64,000 bases of DNA from Lachnospiraceae bacterium KH1T2. Lineage in GTDB: Bacteria > Bacillota > Clostridia > Lachnospirales > Lachnospiraceae. Each line of letters opens with the position of its first letter. Position 1 is the stretch's first letter. The translations under genes were made by a program, and so were the position numbers. Shown piece after piece: positions 37,130-46,291 of this stretch. A model generated the notes under the pieces. The model searched no databases, was not told the DNA's origin, and saw only the letters and a program-made list of their open reading frames with translations. Where the stretch lies: assembly GCA_900114405.1 (NCBI GenBank), contig FOSY01000003.1, forward strand, positions 357,777 through 421,776, written 5' to 3'.

Positions 37130-38637
37130 CAGGAATAGAAATTGTACTCCTGGCAGCGGGAGCTATTACATTTACACTGAGTTTTATGCTGCCATCATCG
37201 GGAGATGAAGACGAAGGAAAGAGCGAAAAGAGCAGTTCTCTTGAAAAAAAGGTCGAATCAATGAACAGTACCGATGAGCAGGAAATCCGCAGACGAGTAA
37301 GACAGATTGCGGATGATGAGGCTGAAGAGGCTGGAAATACGACCAAGCGAAACCTTGAAAAAATGACAAATGAGAAGATCATGGCTGTTGACGAGTATTC
37401 AAAGACAGTACTTGATGCCATTGAGAAAAATCATCAGGAAGTGGTATTTCTATATGATATGCTGAATAATAAGTCAGCAGATCTGAAAAATACTATCCGA
37501 AAGGCAGAGCAGACCAAGCGTGAGGTTGAGGCTGAACGTAAGGCAGAAGAGGAAAGAGCAGCTCAGATAACAAAGGCAGCTAAGGCATTGAAAGTAGCCG
37601 AAGCAGAGAAAGAAAAGATAAAAGCAGATACTACCTCGAATGTCCGTACTGAGACGGTGAAAGCACAGCAGGAACCTGCGATCATGCCGTCTCCGGAGGA
37701 GATAGAGTCAGGTATCGCTTTTAAGAATATGAATGTCAGAAGTGCGGCACCTAAGCCTGCTGTAAAGCCTGCACCGAAAGCACCGGCAGCTAATAGAGCA
37801 GCAGCGCCGAGAGTTCAGAGTGCAGTCAAAGCAGAGGCTGAAAAGGTTCAGAGTGCGCCTAAGGCAGTACAGCATAAGGCGCAGACGGCTGCGGTGAAGC
37901 CGGCAGCTTCTGTAAAAACGACAGAGAACGTGCAGAGGACACAGCAGGCAAGAACAGTGCAGAGAGCAGCAGTTAAACCTGCTGAAGCCCGTCCTGTTCA
38001 TAGTACGCAGGAAAAGCACAAAGCATCGTCAGAAGAGGCTATGGAGAAGCTTCTTGAGTCGATGAGTACTGCTCAGGTACAAAAGCGCAGAGTGTCAGCA
38101 ATGGACAGACTTAAAAAGCAGGTTGAGCCTGAAGTCAAGCCTGTAGAAGCAAAGAAGACTCTCGAAACTCAGGTCAGAAAGACTGTAAAGCCGGTGATCG
38201 AAGAATTTGAGCCGATGCCTGCTATTGAAGAGATAGAACTTGAGATGAACGAGGAGCCTGTAAATGAGCAGCCTGCTGCAGAAGCTGAACCAATGATAAG
38301 GAAAACCGTGAAAAATCCGGAGATCAAGTCAGTGACAAAGGTAAAGAGGCAGCCGGTCCTGGAGGCAGCGCCGAAAGTTGAAGCCGTAGTGGCTAAGGTT
38401 TCGGAGCCGGACATGGCAGCTGAAGTTGAAGAGACCTTTGAGCAGGAAGTGGAAGAAGTTTATTCAAACAAGCCGGTATCGCTCTCACTATCAGGATTAA
38501 GCAGAAACGAGCAGGTACTTGAGATGCACCATCACGGTAAGAGCAGTATAGAGATCGCAAAAGCTCTTGCGATGGGTGTAGGTGAAGTTAATCTTGTTAT
38601 TGGTCTGTACGATAAAAGTGGAAGAGAGGGCAGATAA
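37126..38637 (+). CDS. DUF6115-like membrane-anchored coiled-coil protein
   Basis: 503 aa. One N-terminal membrane helix (IEIVLLAAGAITFTLSFML), a long coiled coil (about residues 50-170), a Lys/Ala/Pro/Val-rich disordered part (180-440), and a short C-terminal helix-turn-helix-like module (LSRNEQVLEMHHHGKSSIEIAKALAMGVGEVNLVIGLYDK). The last module resembles the ends of SwrB/YlxL-type proteins, which in Bacillus promote export-gate assembly. Function here is inferred only. The next gene starts at the following base. Confidence 0.72.
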   Translation: MTGIEIVLLAAGAITFTLSFMLPSSGDEDEGKSEKSSSLEKKVESMNSTDEQEIRRRVRQIADDEAEEAGNTTKRNLEKMTNEKIMAVDEYSKTVLDAIEKNHQEVVFLYDMLNNKSADLKNTIRKAEQTKREVEAERKAEEERAAQITKAAKALKVAEAEKEKIKADTTSNVRTETVKAQQEPAIMPSPEEIESGIAFKNMNVRSAAPKPAVKPAPKAPAANRAAAPRVQSAVKAEAEKVQSAPKAVQHKAQTAAVKPAASVKTTENVQRTQQARTVQRAAVKPAEARPVHSTQEKHKASSEEAMEKLLESMSTAQVQKRRVSAMDRLKKQVEPEVKPVEAKKTLETQVRKTVKPVIEEFEPMPAIEEIELEMNEEPVNEQPAAEAEPMIRKTVKNPEIKSVTKVKRQPVLEAAPKVEAVVAKVSEPDMAAEVEETFEQEVEEVYSNKPVSLSLSGLSRNEQVLEMHHHGKSSIEIAKALAMGVGEVNLVIGLYDKSGREGR

Positions 38638-38853
38638 GTGAAGCTTAAATATTATCTTCGTGGTCTTGGTATAGGTATTGTTGTAACTGCTATCGTGATG
38701 GGTTTTTCGGCAGGCGGAAAGAATGGAAAAAATATATCTGACGATGAAATACGCTCTCGTGCAAAAGAGCTTGGAATGACAGAGTCAAATGAGATTCTCA
38801 GCAGTCCGACTGAAAGTGTGCAATTGCCCATAGAATCAGGCGCTGCGGACTAA
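38638..38853 (+). CDS. Small membrane protein, MltG N-terminus-like
   Basis: 71 aa from a GTG start. MKLKYYLRGLGIGIVVTAIVMGFS is one membrane helix with a basic start, then DDEIRSRAKELGM, a short motif seen at the N-terminus of short MltG-like proteins of Lachnospiraceae. No transglycosylase domain follows, so it is not an enzyme by itself. It starts directly after the previous stop. Function unknown. Confidence 0.65.
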   Translation: MKLKYYLRGLGIGIVVTAIVMGFSAGGKNGKNISDDEIRSRAKELGMTESNEILSSPTESVQLPIESGAAD

Positions 38854-38883
38854 GATCAAAACAAAAAACAGGGTAAAAATTAC

Positions 38884-38912
38884 TTGCACAACGCACCCTG
38901 GTGTGTTATATT
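38884..38912 (+). promoter_or_regulatory. Sigma-A promoter of rpsB-tsf
   Basis: TTGCAC (38884-38889), 17-base spacer, TATATT (38907-38912). The expected start near 38919 falls inside the 5' arm of the terminator that follows. Confidence 0.75.
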
Positions 38913-38913
38913 T

Positions 38914-38951
38914 ATCGAGTATGTGGAAAATCCCGCATACTCGATTTTTTT
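38914..38951 (+). terminator. Intrinsic terminator / candidate rpsB leader attenuator
   Basis: ATCGAGTATG / CATACTCGAT, a 10-bp perfect stem with a 12-base loop, followed by a T-run (38945-38951). It ends transcription of the fapA cluster. Because it lies just downstream of the rpsB promoter it could also attenuate rpsB. The following leader (38952-39061) has a small CTGTC/GACAG stem and ends in a strong TAGGAGG. Confidence 0.8.
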
Positions 38952-39061
38952 ATTAATTTTATCATTCAGATATGCTGATTCAGAGCCGGTGCTGTCTGAC
39001 CCGACAGTTTACCTTTGAAGGTGACGCATATCGACGCTAATGAACCGTAGGAGGTAATCAA

Positions 39062-39778
39062 ATGAGCGTAATTTCTATGAAACAGTTACTTGAGGCCGGT
39101 GTACATTTCGGACATCAGACAAGAAGATGGAACCCTAAGATGGCTCCTTACATCTACACAGAGAGAAATGGCATCTACATCATCGATCTTCAGAAGTCAG
39201 TTGGTAAGGTTGATGAGGCTTACAATGCAATCGGTGATATTGCAGCTAACGGCGGCACAATCCTTTTCGTTGGTACAAAGAAGCAGGCTCAGGACGCTAT
39301 CAAGACTGAGGCAGAGCGTTGCGGTATGTACTATGTAAACGAGAGATGGCTCGGTGGTATGCTCACAAACTTCAAGACAATCCAGTCAAGAATTAAGAGA
39401 CTTAAGGAGATCGAGACAATGTCTCAGGACGGAACATTCGATGTTCTTCCTAAGAAGGAAGTTGCTCTTCTCCAGAAGGAATGGGATAAGCTTGAGAAGA
39501 ACCTTGGCGGTATCAAGAACATGAAGAAGATCCCTGATGCTATCTTCGTTGTTGATCCTAAGAAGGAAAAGATCTGCGTACAGGAAGCTCACAAGCTTGG
39601 TATCACTCTTATCGGTATCGCTGATACAAACTGCGATCCAGAAGAGCTTGATTATGTAATCCCTGGTAACGATGACGCTATCCGTGCAGTTAAGCTTATC
39701 GTTTCTAAGATGGCTGATGCTGTTATCGAGGCTAATCAGGGTACTACAGAAGCTGCAGTTGAAGAGTCAGCAGAATAA
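39062..39778 (+). CDS. rpsB: 30S ribosomal protein S2
   Basis: 238 aa. Begins [45 protein letters not shown], the classic S2 start, with [27 protein letters not shown] near the end. S2 joins late in 30S assembly. Codon choice is strongly biased (AAG, CTT, TCA), as for a highly expressed gene. TAGGAGGT precedes the ATG. rpsB-tsf is the standard pair. Confidence 0.98.
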   Translation: MSVISMKQLLEAGVHFGHQTRRWNPKMAPYIYTERNGIYIIDLQKSVGKVDEAYNAIGDIAANGGTILFVGTKKQAQDAIKTEAERCGMYYVNERWLGGMLTNFKTIQSRIKRLKEIETMSQDGTFDVLPKKEVALLQKEWDKLEKNLGGIKNMKKIPDAIFVVDPKKEKICVQEAHKLGITLIGIADTNCDPEELDYVIPGNDDAIRAVKLIVSKMADAVIEANQGTTEAAVEESAE

Positions 39779-39801
39779 TTAAGTGCTCAATTGATCGGAA
39801 A

Positions 39802-39821
39802 CACAGGGCTTATGCTCTGTG
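39802..39821 (+). promoter_or_regulatory. Stem-loop between rpsB and tsf
   Basis: CACAGGGC / GCTCTGTG (one G-U pair) with a 4-base loop and no T-run. A partial terminator or processing signal that could set the S2 to EF-Ts ratio. Confidence 0.4.
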
Positions 39822-39872
39822 CTTCTGATTTGTAACGAAAATATTATCATCCGATTTTAAGGGAGAATAAAA

Positions 39873-40997
39873 ATGGCAATCACAGCAAAGCAGGTTAAAG
39901 AGTTAAGAGAGATGACCGGCGCAGGAATGATGGACTGTAAGAAGGCTCTTGCAGCATGCGACGGCGATATGGATAAGTCAGTTGAGTTCCTTCGTGAGAA
40001 GGGTCTTGCTGGTGCTCAGAAGAAGGCTGGCCGTACAGCAGTTGAAGGTCTTTCACTTACAGCTGTTTCTGAAGACGGCAAGAAGGCTTCTGTTGTAGAA
40101 GTTAACTGTGAGACAGACTTCGCAGCAGGTTCTGATGCATTTAAGGAGTTCGTAGGCGACGTAGCAGCTCAGGCACTTGCTTCTGAAGCAGCTGATGTTG
40201 ATGGACTTCTTGCAGAGAAGTGGGTCAAGGATCCTTCTGAGACAGTAGCTGACGAAGTTGCTATCCAGATCGGTCAGAAGATCAGAGAGAACATCAAGAT
40301 CCGTCGTTTCGCTAAGCTTGAGGAGCAGAACGGTTTCGTTGCTACATACATCCACGCTGGCGGTAAGATCGGTGTTCTTATCGACATCGAGTCTGATGTA
40401 GTTAACGATGCAGTTAAGGAAATGGGTAAGAACGTAGCTATGCAGGTTGCAGCTATGAACCCTATGTACATCAGCCAGAACGATATCTCTGATGATGAGA
40501 AGGCTCACTTAAAGGAGATCACAATCGACAGCGCATTAAATGATCCTGCTTCACTTCCTAAGCCAATCCTTAACAAGCTTATCGACAAGGCTGTAAGCGA
40601 GAAGCTTTGGAGCGATGAAGATATCGCTATCTACGAAGAGAAGAAGAGCAACATGACATATCTCTTCAACTTCCTTTCAAAGGAAGCTGCAGCTAAGCTT
40701 GCTGAGCTTGCACTTGCTGCTAAGGCTGAGATCACTGGCGATAAGATCTTCTCTGGATTAGTACAGGGTCGTGTTTCTAAGCAGTATAAGGAAATCTGCC
40801 TTGCAGACCAGGCATACGTTAAGGCTGAGGATGGTAAGCAGTCAGTACAGAAGTACATCGACGAGATCGCTAAGGCTAACGGTGCTAAGATCACTCTCAA
40901 GAAGGTAGTACGTTTTGAGACTGGTGAAGGTATGGAAAAGGTAGAAGAGGATTACGCAGCAGAAGTTGCTAAGGCTAGAGAAGAAGCTCAGAAGTAA
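39873..40997 (+). CDS. tsf: Elongation factor Ts (unusually long)
   Basis: 374 aa; EF-Ts is more often 290-310. The UBA-like N-terminus (VKELREMTGAGMMDCKKAL) and the EF-Tu-contact motif (NCETDFAAGSDAF) are normal, and the C-terminal block with GRVSKQYKEICLADQAYVK is recognisable. Between them, at about residues 215-285, there is an extra helical stretch (LPKPILNKLIDKAVSEKLW...EEKKSNMTYLFNFLSKEAAAK...) without counterpart in the short form. Highly biased codons. EF-Ts recharges EF-Tu by GDP/GTP exchange. Confidence 0.95.
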   Translation: MAITAKQVKELREMTGAGMMDCKKALAACDGDMDKSVEFLREKGLAGAQKKAGRTAVEGLSLTAVSEDGKKASVVEVNCETDFAAGSDAFKEFVGDVAAQALASEAADVDGLLAEKWVKDPSETVADEVAIQIGQKIRENIKIRRFAKLEEQNGFVATYIHAGGKIGVLIDIESDVVNDAVKEMGKNVAMQVAAMNPMYISQNDISDDEKAHLKEITIDSALNDPASLPKPILNKLIDKAVSEKLWSDEDIAIYEEKKSNMTYLFNFLSKEAAAKLAELALAAKAEITGDKIFSGLVQGRVSKQYKEICLADQAYVKAEDGKQSVQKYIDEIAKANGAKITLKKVVRFETGEGMEKVEEDYAAEVAKAREEAQK

Positions 40998-41036
40998 TCT
41001 TTATTTTTCATAGAATTAGATAACATATGCTTGATC

Positions 41037-41071
41037 GGGCAGGGTTTGGAATTTTTAAACCCTGCCCTTTT
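41037..41071 (+). terminator. Terminator after tsf
   Basis: GGGCAGGGTTT / AAACCCTGCCC, a perfect 11-bp stem with a 9-base loop and a short TTTT tail. Confidence 0.85.
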
Positions 41072-41094
41072 AGGCTATCTTGGGAGAAAATTAT

Positions 41095-41472
41095 ATGATG
41101 GAGTTCCAATGGTTGAGGGCAATCATCGAAGGAATCTTAACAGGCTTGATATTAGTGGCTTTTTCTTCAAAATTTCCTAAAAAGAGAATAATATTTGCAG
41201 GAGTCTGGCTTATTGTCGAGATAGCTTCTACACTTTCGATATATATAGGACAGGAGGAATCTGCATTTTTTTTCTTGCATCCTTACTTTGTCTTTTTGAT
41301 AGCAAGTTTTATGGATCTTCCGTATGTCTTAAATATCAGAAAGAACGGAAAAAAGGCACTGTTTGAGAAACTCATACTCATGCCGGTATTTGTGATACCG
41401 ATAATGGCTGGATTTGTAGAGACAGTGGGATGGCTTATAAAGCTCTATCATAGAAATATTATTGGACTATAG
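41095..41472 (+). CDS. Unknown small integral membrane protein
   Basis: 125 aa, not recognised. About four membrane helices (WLRAIIEGILTGLILVAF, IIFAGVWLIVEIASTLSIYI, FVFLIASFMDLPYVL, LILMPVFVIPIMAGFVETVGWLI) with short charged loops. GGGAG stands 8 bases before the ATG at 41095. It lies between the tsf terminator and the dGTPase gene. No function can be assigned. Confidence 0.65.
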   Translation: MMEFQWLRAIIEGILTGLILVAFSSKFPKKRIIFAGVWLIVEIASTLSIYIGQEESAFFFLHPYFVFLIASFMDLPYVLNIRKNGKKALFEKLILMPVFVIPIMAGFVETVGWLIKLYHRNIIGL

Positions 41473-41566
41473 GGTTTAGATTAGTCAAAATTTTTAAAAT
41501 AAAAAAGTAATTTCGGGGTTCTCTGACAAATATATCTAATAGCGGATAAATTGCAAAGGAATTTAT

Positions 41567-42574
41567 ATGACGATCAGAGAAAATCTTGAGAAAATTGAAG
41601 ATGAATTTTTGAGTCCATATGCTTCCCACTCCTCCAGATCACGAGGCAGACTGAAAGATGAGCCTATATGTGATATACGTACGGAGTACATGCGCGACAG
41701 GGACAGAATCATACACAGTAAGGCATTTAGAAGACTTAAGGATAAGACACAGGTCTTCCTTACTCCGCAGGGTGATCATTATAGGACCCGTCTTACGCAT
41801 ACCCTTGAAGTGGCTCAGATTTCGCGTACTATCGCAAAAGCACTCAGGCTGAATGAAGACTTGACTGAAGCCATTGCACTTGGGCATGATCTGGGGCATA
41901 CTCCTTTCGGTCATGCGGGAGAACGTGCTTTGGACAGATGTTGTTCAGAGGGATTTATACATTCTGATCAATCACTTAGAGTTGTCGATGTGCTTGAAAA
42001 TGATGGAAGAGGGCTTAATCTCACTGAAGAGACAAGAGATGGAATTGTAAATCACCAGACAAGTGGTATGCCATATACGCTTGAAGGTAAGGTTGTGCGC
42101 ATATCGGACAAAATTGCATATATTCATCATGACATGGATGATGCGCTGAGAGCGGGTATACTTAAAAGTGATAAGGTTCCGTCAAATATTTCCAAAGTTC
42201 TGGGAAATAATCTCGGTGAGCGTTTGGATTCGCTTATAAAAGATGTTATATATGCGAGTCTTGATAAAGATGACATATGTATGACACCTGAAGTGGGAGA
42301 TGCAATGATGGAACTCAGAAAATGGATGTTCCTGCATGTTTATACAGATCAGGTGGCTAAAAGTCAGGAAGGAAAGGCTGAAGGCCTTGTCGAGACATTA
42401 TATTATCATTTCCTGACACATATAGAAAAGATGCCGAAGGAATATCAAAATATGATAGCTAACGGCGTGAAAAAAGAAACTGCAACGGCTGATTATATTT
42501 CATCCATGACAGACAGATATGCTGTAGGAATATATGATGATCTTTTTATTCCTATACCATGGATGGTCTTATAA
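41567..42574 (+). CDS. dgt: dGTPase-like HD-domain deoxynucleotide triphosphohydrolase
   Basis: 335 aa. HD superfamily signature HTLEVAQISRTIAKAL...AIALGHDLGHTPFGHAGERAL supplies the metal ligands (H...HD...D). The N-terminus DRDRIIHSKAFRRLKDKTQVF is typical of the short dGTPase subfamily. The reaction is dGTP to deoxyguanosine plus tripolyphosphate; substrate range is inferred from family. It precedes dnaG and rpoD by 13 bases, forming a macromolecular-synthesis-type operon. Confidence 0.92.
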   Translation: MTIRENLEKIEDEFLSPYASHSSRSRGRLKDEPICDIRTEYMRDRDRIIHSKAFRRLKDKTQVFLTPQGDHYRTRLTHTLEVAQISRTIAKALRLNEDLTEAIALGHDLGHTPFGHAGERALDRCCSEGFIHSDQSLRVVDVLENDGRGLNLTEETRDGIVNHQTSGMPYTLEGKVVRISDKIAYIHHDMDDALRAGILKSDKVPSNISKVLGNNLGERLDSLIKDVIYASLDKDDICMTPEVGDAMMELRKWMFLHVYTDQVAKSQEGKAEGLVETLYYHFLTHIEKMPKEYQNMIANGVKKETATADYISSMTDRYAVGIYDDLFIPIPWMVL

Positions 42575-42587
42575 AAAGGGGCTTGAA

Positions 42588-44354
42588 TTGTATTATCCTG
42601 ACGAAATAATTGAAGAAGTAAGATCAAAAAACGATATAGTTGATGTAATCGGCAATTATGTAAGATTAAAGAAAGCCGGTTCGAATTATTTTGGACTGTG
42701 CCCGTTTCACTCAGAGAAATCACCGTCTTTTTCTGTTTCCGGTATAAAGCAGATGTACTACTGCTTTGGATGCGGAGCCGGTGGAAATGTGATTTCCTTT
42801 GTGATGAATTATGAGAATTGTACTTTTCAGGAAGCACTTAGGATGCTGGCTGAAAGGGCTGGGGTTAAACTGCCTGAGCCGGATTACTCTGAGGAGGCCA
42901 AGCGTCGAAAAAATGAAAAAGACAGGCTTTTTGCATTAAATAAAGACGCGGCTTCATTCTATTATAAAACACTCAGAAGCCCTGAAGGAGCTTTAGGATT
43001 AAAGTATTTCAATGAAAGACGTCTTTCAAAGGAGACCATGAGGAGCTTCGGGCTTGGGTATGCAGGGCAGAGCAGTGCTATTTGCCGATATCTAAAGTCT
43101 AAAGGGTACACAGATGAAGAAATAATCAGATCTGGTCTTGCAAATTACGACGAAAGACGAGGCCTCACAGACAGGTTTTGGAATCGCGTAATCTTTCCGA
43201 TAATGGATATACAGAACAGGGTGATAGGTTTCGGCGGCCGTGTTATGGGAGATGCAAAGCCGAAATATTTAAATTCACCGGAAACGCCGATATTTGATAA
43301 AGGAAAAAATCTTTATGGTTTGAATGAAGCCAGACGCACCAGAAAAGGTTATATGATAGCCTGTGAAGGTTATATGGATGTTATCAGCATGCATCAGGCA
43401 GGCTTTAAGGAAGCGGTTGCTTCACTTGGAACTGCGTTTACGCCGGATCATGCAAGGATACTTAAAAGATATACTGATGATGTCAGGCTGACTTATGACT
43501 CAGATGAGGCCGGTATCAAGGCTGCCATGCGAGCAATACCGATACTTAAAAGTGCCGGCATTTCATCAAAGATTATTCATCTTGAACCATATAAAGACCC
43601 TGACGAATTCATTAAGAACAAGGGACCTGAGGAATTTCAGAAAAGAATTGATAATGCTGAAAACAGCATGAGTTTTGAAATTCATAATCTTCAGAAGAAA
43701 TTTGACATAGGAGATCCTGAAGGACGGACGAAATTTGAACTTGCAATGGCAAAGCGCCTTTCGGAGATACCTGATGAACTTGAAAGAGATAATTACACAG
43801 AGAGTTTTGCTGCTGAATACGTTATAAATTCAGAAGCCTTGAAGCGAGCTGTTGCCGCGGCAAAGCTCAATGGAGAAGGCGTTGTCGCAGCACCTGTAAG
43901 GGCAGTGGAACGCAGAGAAAAGAAAGGCAATGCTGAACGTGAAGACGGGGTAGTTCAGGCAGAAAAACTTCTTTTGACATATATTACTGATAATGAGGAT
44001 GTTTATGCGGCAGTAAAGCCATATCTTTCGCCGGAGGACTTTTCCGACGGAATGTATCGTGAGATCGCATCGGCATTATGGAATCAGCTTGAAGAAGGAA
44101 AAATGAGCCCGGCAACTATAGTGAGCCGATACACTGAGGCTGACGAGCAGCGCAAGGTTGCCGAGATATTTAATACAAAGCTTGATGAGGAGCTTTCCAA
44201 GACACAGCGGGCGACAGCGCTGACAGAGCTTGTTGTAAAGATAAAGAAGGCAAGTCTTGCCAGAATCTCAGGTCAGTCAGATGACCCATTGGCAAGGATG
44301 GTTCAGGAAAAACGAACTATGGAAAAGCTTCAGCAGATTAAGATTACATTATAA
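42588..44354 (+). CDS. dnaG: DNA primase
   Basis: 588 aa. N-terminal zinc finger [11 protein letters not shown]...[10 protein letters not shown], then the TOPRIM core ([29 protein letters not shown] and [12 protein letters not shown]). The C-terminal helicase-binding part is less conserved. I assign TTG 42588 ([21 protein letters not shown]) because the family starts there and AAAAAGGGG lies 7 bases upstream. It makes the RNA primers for replication. Confidence 0.96.
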   Translation: MYYPDEIIEEVRSKNDIVDVIGNYVRLKKAGSNYFGLCPFHSEKSPSFSVSGIKQMYYCFGCGAGGNVISFVMNYENCTFQEALRMLAERAGVKLPEPDYSEEAKRRKNEKDRLFALNKDAASFYYKTLRSPEGALGLKYFNERRLSKETMRSFGLGYAGQSSAICRYLKSKGYTDEEIIRSGLANYDERRGLTDRFWNRVIFPIMDIQNRVIGFGGRVMGDAKPKYLNSPETPIFDKGKNLYGLNEARRTRKGYMIACEGYMDVISMHQAGFKEAVASLGTAFTPDHARILKRYTDDVRLTYDSDEAGIKAAMRAIPILKSAGISSKIIHLEPYKDPDEFIKNKGPEEFQKRIDNAENSMSFEIHNLQKKFDIGDPEGRTKFELAMAKRLSEIPDELERDNYTESFAAEYVINSEALKRAVAAAKLNGEGVVAAPVRAVERREKKGNAEREDGVVQAEKLLLTYITDNEDVYAAVKPYLSPEDFSDGMYREIASALWNQLEEGKMSPATIVSRYTEADEQRKVAEIFNTKLDEELSKTQRATALTELVVKIKKASLARISGQSDDPLARMVQEKRTMEKLQQIKITL

Positions 44355-44388
44355 GTTTGGAAATAGAAAACTATTTATGGAGGAAAAA

Positions 44389-45573
44389 ATGGCAACGAAA
44401 AAAACAACGTCAAAGACATCAGCAAAAGCATCTTCTAAAGCTGTTAAGCGTGTCGAACAGGTTACAGATGAAGAGAAACAGCTGTTTCTTGACAAGCTTA
44501 GAACGCTGATAGCGCTCGGCAAAAAGAAAAAAGGTGTCTTAGAGGATAGCGAGGTAAATGATTTCTTTGCGGAGATGAATCTGTCTGAGGCTCAGATGGA
44601 AGTCATTTTTGAAGAACTTGAGAAAAATAATGTAGAGATTCTCAAGATCAATGGAAGTGACGAACCTACCGATTCAGAACTTGATCTGGAGGAGGAAGAG
44701 GGAGAGGATATGGAGAACCTCGATCTCTCTGTACCTGATTCTGTTTCTATCGAAGATCCGGTACGTATGTACCTTAAAGAGATTGGTAAAGTTCCGCTTC
44801 TTTCAGCAGAGGAAGAAATAGACCTTGCACAGAGAATGGAAAATGGCGATGAGGAAGCCAAGAAGAAGCTTGCTGAAGCTAACCTTCGACTTGTTGTAAG
44901 TATTGCCAAGAGATATGTAGGTCGAGGAATGCTCTTCCTTGATCTTATTCAGGAAGGTAATCTGGGTCTTATCAAGGCTGTTGAGAAGTTTGACTACCGC
45001 AAGGGTTACAAGTTTTCAACATATGCTACATGGTGGATTCGTCAGGCTATCACAAGAGCTATCGCAGATCAGGCTCGTACGATAAGAATTCCTGTACATA
45101 TGGTTGAGACTATCAATAAACTTATCAGAATTTCTCGTCAGTTACTTCAGGAGCTTGGTCGTGAACCTACCCCGGAAGAAATTGCAAAGGAAATGAATAT
45201 GCCAGTTGACAGGGTGCGTGAGATCCTCAAGATTTCGCAGGAGCCTGTTTCTCTTGAAACACCTATCGGTGAAGAGGAAGATTCACATCTTGGAGATTTC
45301 ATTCAGGATGATCAGGTTCCGGTACCTGCTGATGCAGCTGCATTTACACTTCTTAAAGAGCAGCTTGGAGAAGTACTTGAAACACTTACAGACCGTGAGC
45401 AGAAGGTTCTTCGTCTTCGTTTCGGTCTTAACGATGGCAGAGCAAGAACACTTGAAGAGGTTGGTAAGGAGTTTAACGTAACACGTGAGCGTATACGTCA
45501 GATTGAGGCAAAGGCTCTTCGTAAGCTTCGTCATCCAAGCCGTTCAAGAAAGCTTAAGGATTATCTTGACTAA
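44389..45573 (+). CDS. rpoD: Housekeeping RNA polymerase sigma factor RpoD (sigma-A)
   Basis: 394 aa. Lys/Thr-rich start, acidic region 1.1, region 1.2 ([21 protein letters not shown]), region 2 ([58 protein letters not shown]) and region 4.2 ([37 protein letters not shown]). The ATG at 44389 follows TGGAGGA. The stop overlaps the next start (TAATG). Confidence 0.98.
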   Translation: MATKKTTSKTSAKASSKAVKRVEQVTDEEKQLFLDKLRTLIALGKKKKGVLEDSEVNDFFAEMNLSEAQMEVIFEELEKNNVEILKINGSDEPTDSELDLEEEEGEDMENLDLSVPDSVSIEDPVRMYLKEIGKVPLLSAEEEIDLAQRMENGDEEAKKKLAEANLRLVVSIAKRYVGRGMLFLDLIQEGNLGLIKAVEKFDYRKGYKFSTYATWWIRQAITRAIADQARTIRIPVHMVETINKLIRISRQLLQELGREPTPEEIAKEMNMPVDRVREILKISQEPVSLETPIGEEEDSHLGDFIQDDQVPVPADAAAFTLLKEQLGEVLETLTDREQKVLRLRFGLNDGRARTLEEVGKEFNVTRERIRQIEAKALRKLRHPSRSRKLKDYLD

Positions 45574-46256
45574 TGATACTTTCAAAAAGACTTGAAACGA
45601 TTATCTCAATGATACCAAAGGGCGCAAGGATAGCCGATGTCGGCTGTGATCACGGGTTTGTGACGATAGAGTCACTTAAACGCGGGATAGCAGCCGAGGC
45701 ATGTGCCCTTGATGTAAATCAAGACCCATTGGAAAAGGCAAAGCAGAATGCATTCTTAAATGGAGTAAATGAAAATATAAGTTTTTATCTTTCAGACGGC
45801 TTGAAAAAGCTTCCTGAAGGCAAGGCGGATACCGTGATAATTGCGGGTATGGGCGGCTTGCTGATGGGGCGTATAATAAAGGACATACCTGATAAAGTAA
45901 AGCAGGGGATAAAGCATTATATTTTAAGTCCACAGTCGGAATTGTCTGCATTTCGTCATTTGCTTGAAGATAATGGCATTGCTGTTCGTGATGAAAAAAT
46001 CATCTTTGATGAAGGTAAGTACTACCCTGTGATGTTCGCAGAACCGGATGAAACTGCTGAGCGTTACGGAAGTGAAATAGAATATAAATTTGGTAAAGTG
46101 TTCTTTGAAAAGGGAAACCCGGATTATGTGGAATATCTGAGACATGAAATATCCGCTGACGAAAAGCTTTTGGGCATTAGTTCGCTGCCGCTGCAGAGAC
46201 GCTCTGAGCTTGAGAAAGAAATTGAAGAACTTAAAAAGATGTTGGCGGGATCGTAA
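45573..46256 (+). CDS. trmK: tRNA (adenine22-N1)-methyltransferase TrmK
   Basis: 227 aa. SAM-binding motif IADVGCDHGFVTIE and the family segment DTVIIAGMGGLLMGRIIKD, followed by a C-terminal coiled coil (LQRRSELEKEIEELKKML). TrmK methylates A22 of tRNA. One-base overlap with rpoD; this pairing is common in Firmicutes. Confidence 0.92.
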   Translation: MILSKRLETIISMIPKGARIADVGCDHGFVTIESLKRGIAAEACALDVNQDPLEKAKQNAFLNGVNENISFYLSDGLKKLPEGKADTVIIAGMGGLLMGRIIKDIPDKVKQGIKHYILSPQSELSAFRHLLEDNGIAVRDEKIIFDEGKYYPVMFAEPDETAERYGSEIEYKFGKVFFEKGNPDYVEYLRHEISADEKLLGISSLPLQRRSELEKEIEELKKMLAGS

Positions 46257-46270
46257 GATCCCGCTTTTTT
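46245..46270 (+). terminator. Terminator overlapping the end of trmK
   Basis: GCGGGATC / GATCCCGC, a perfect 8-bp stem whose 4-base loop GTAA contains the trmK stop codon, then TTTTTT. Confidence 0.93.
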
Positions 46271-46291
46271 CATTATAAGGAGGCTTCGTGT

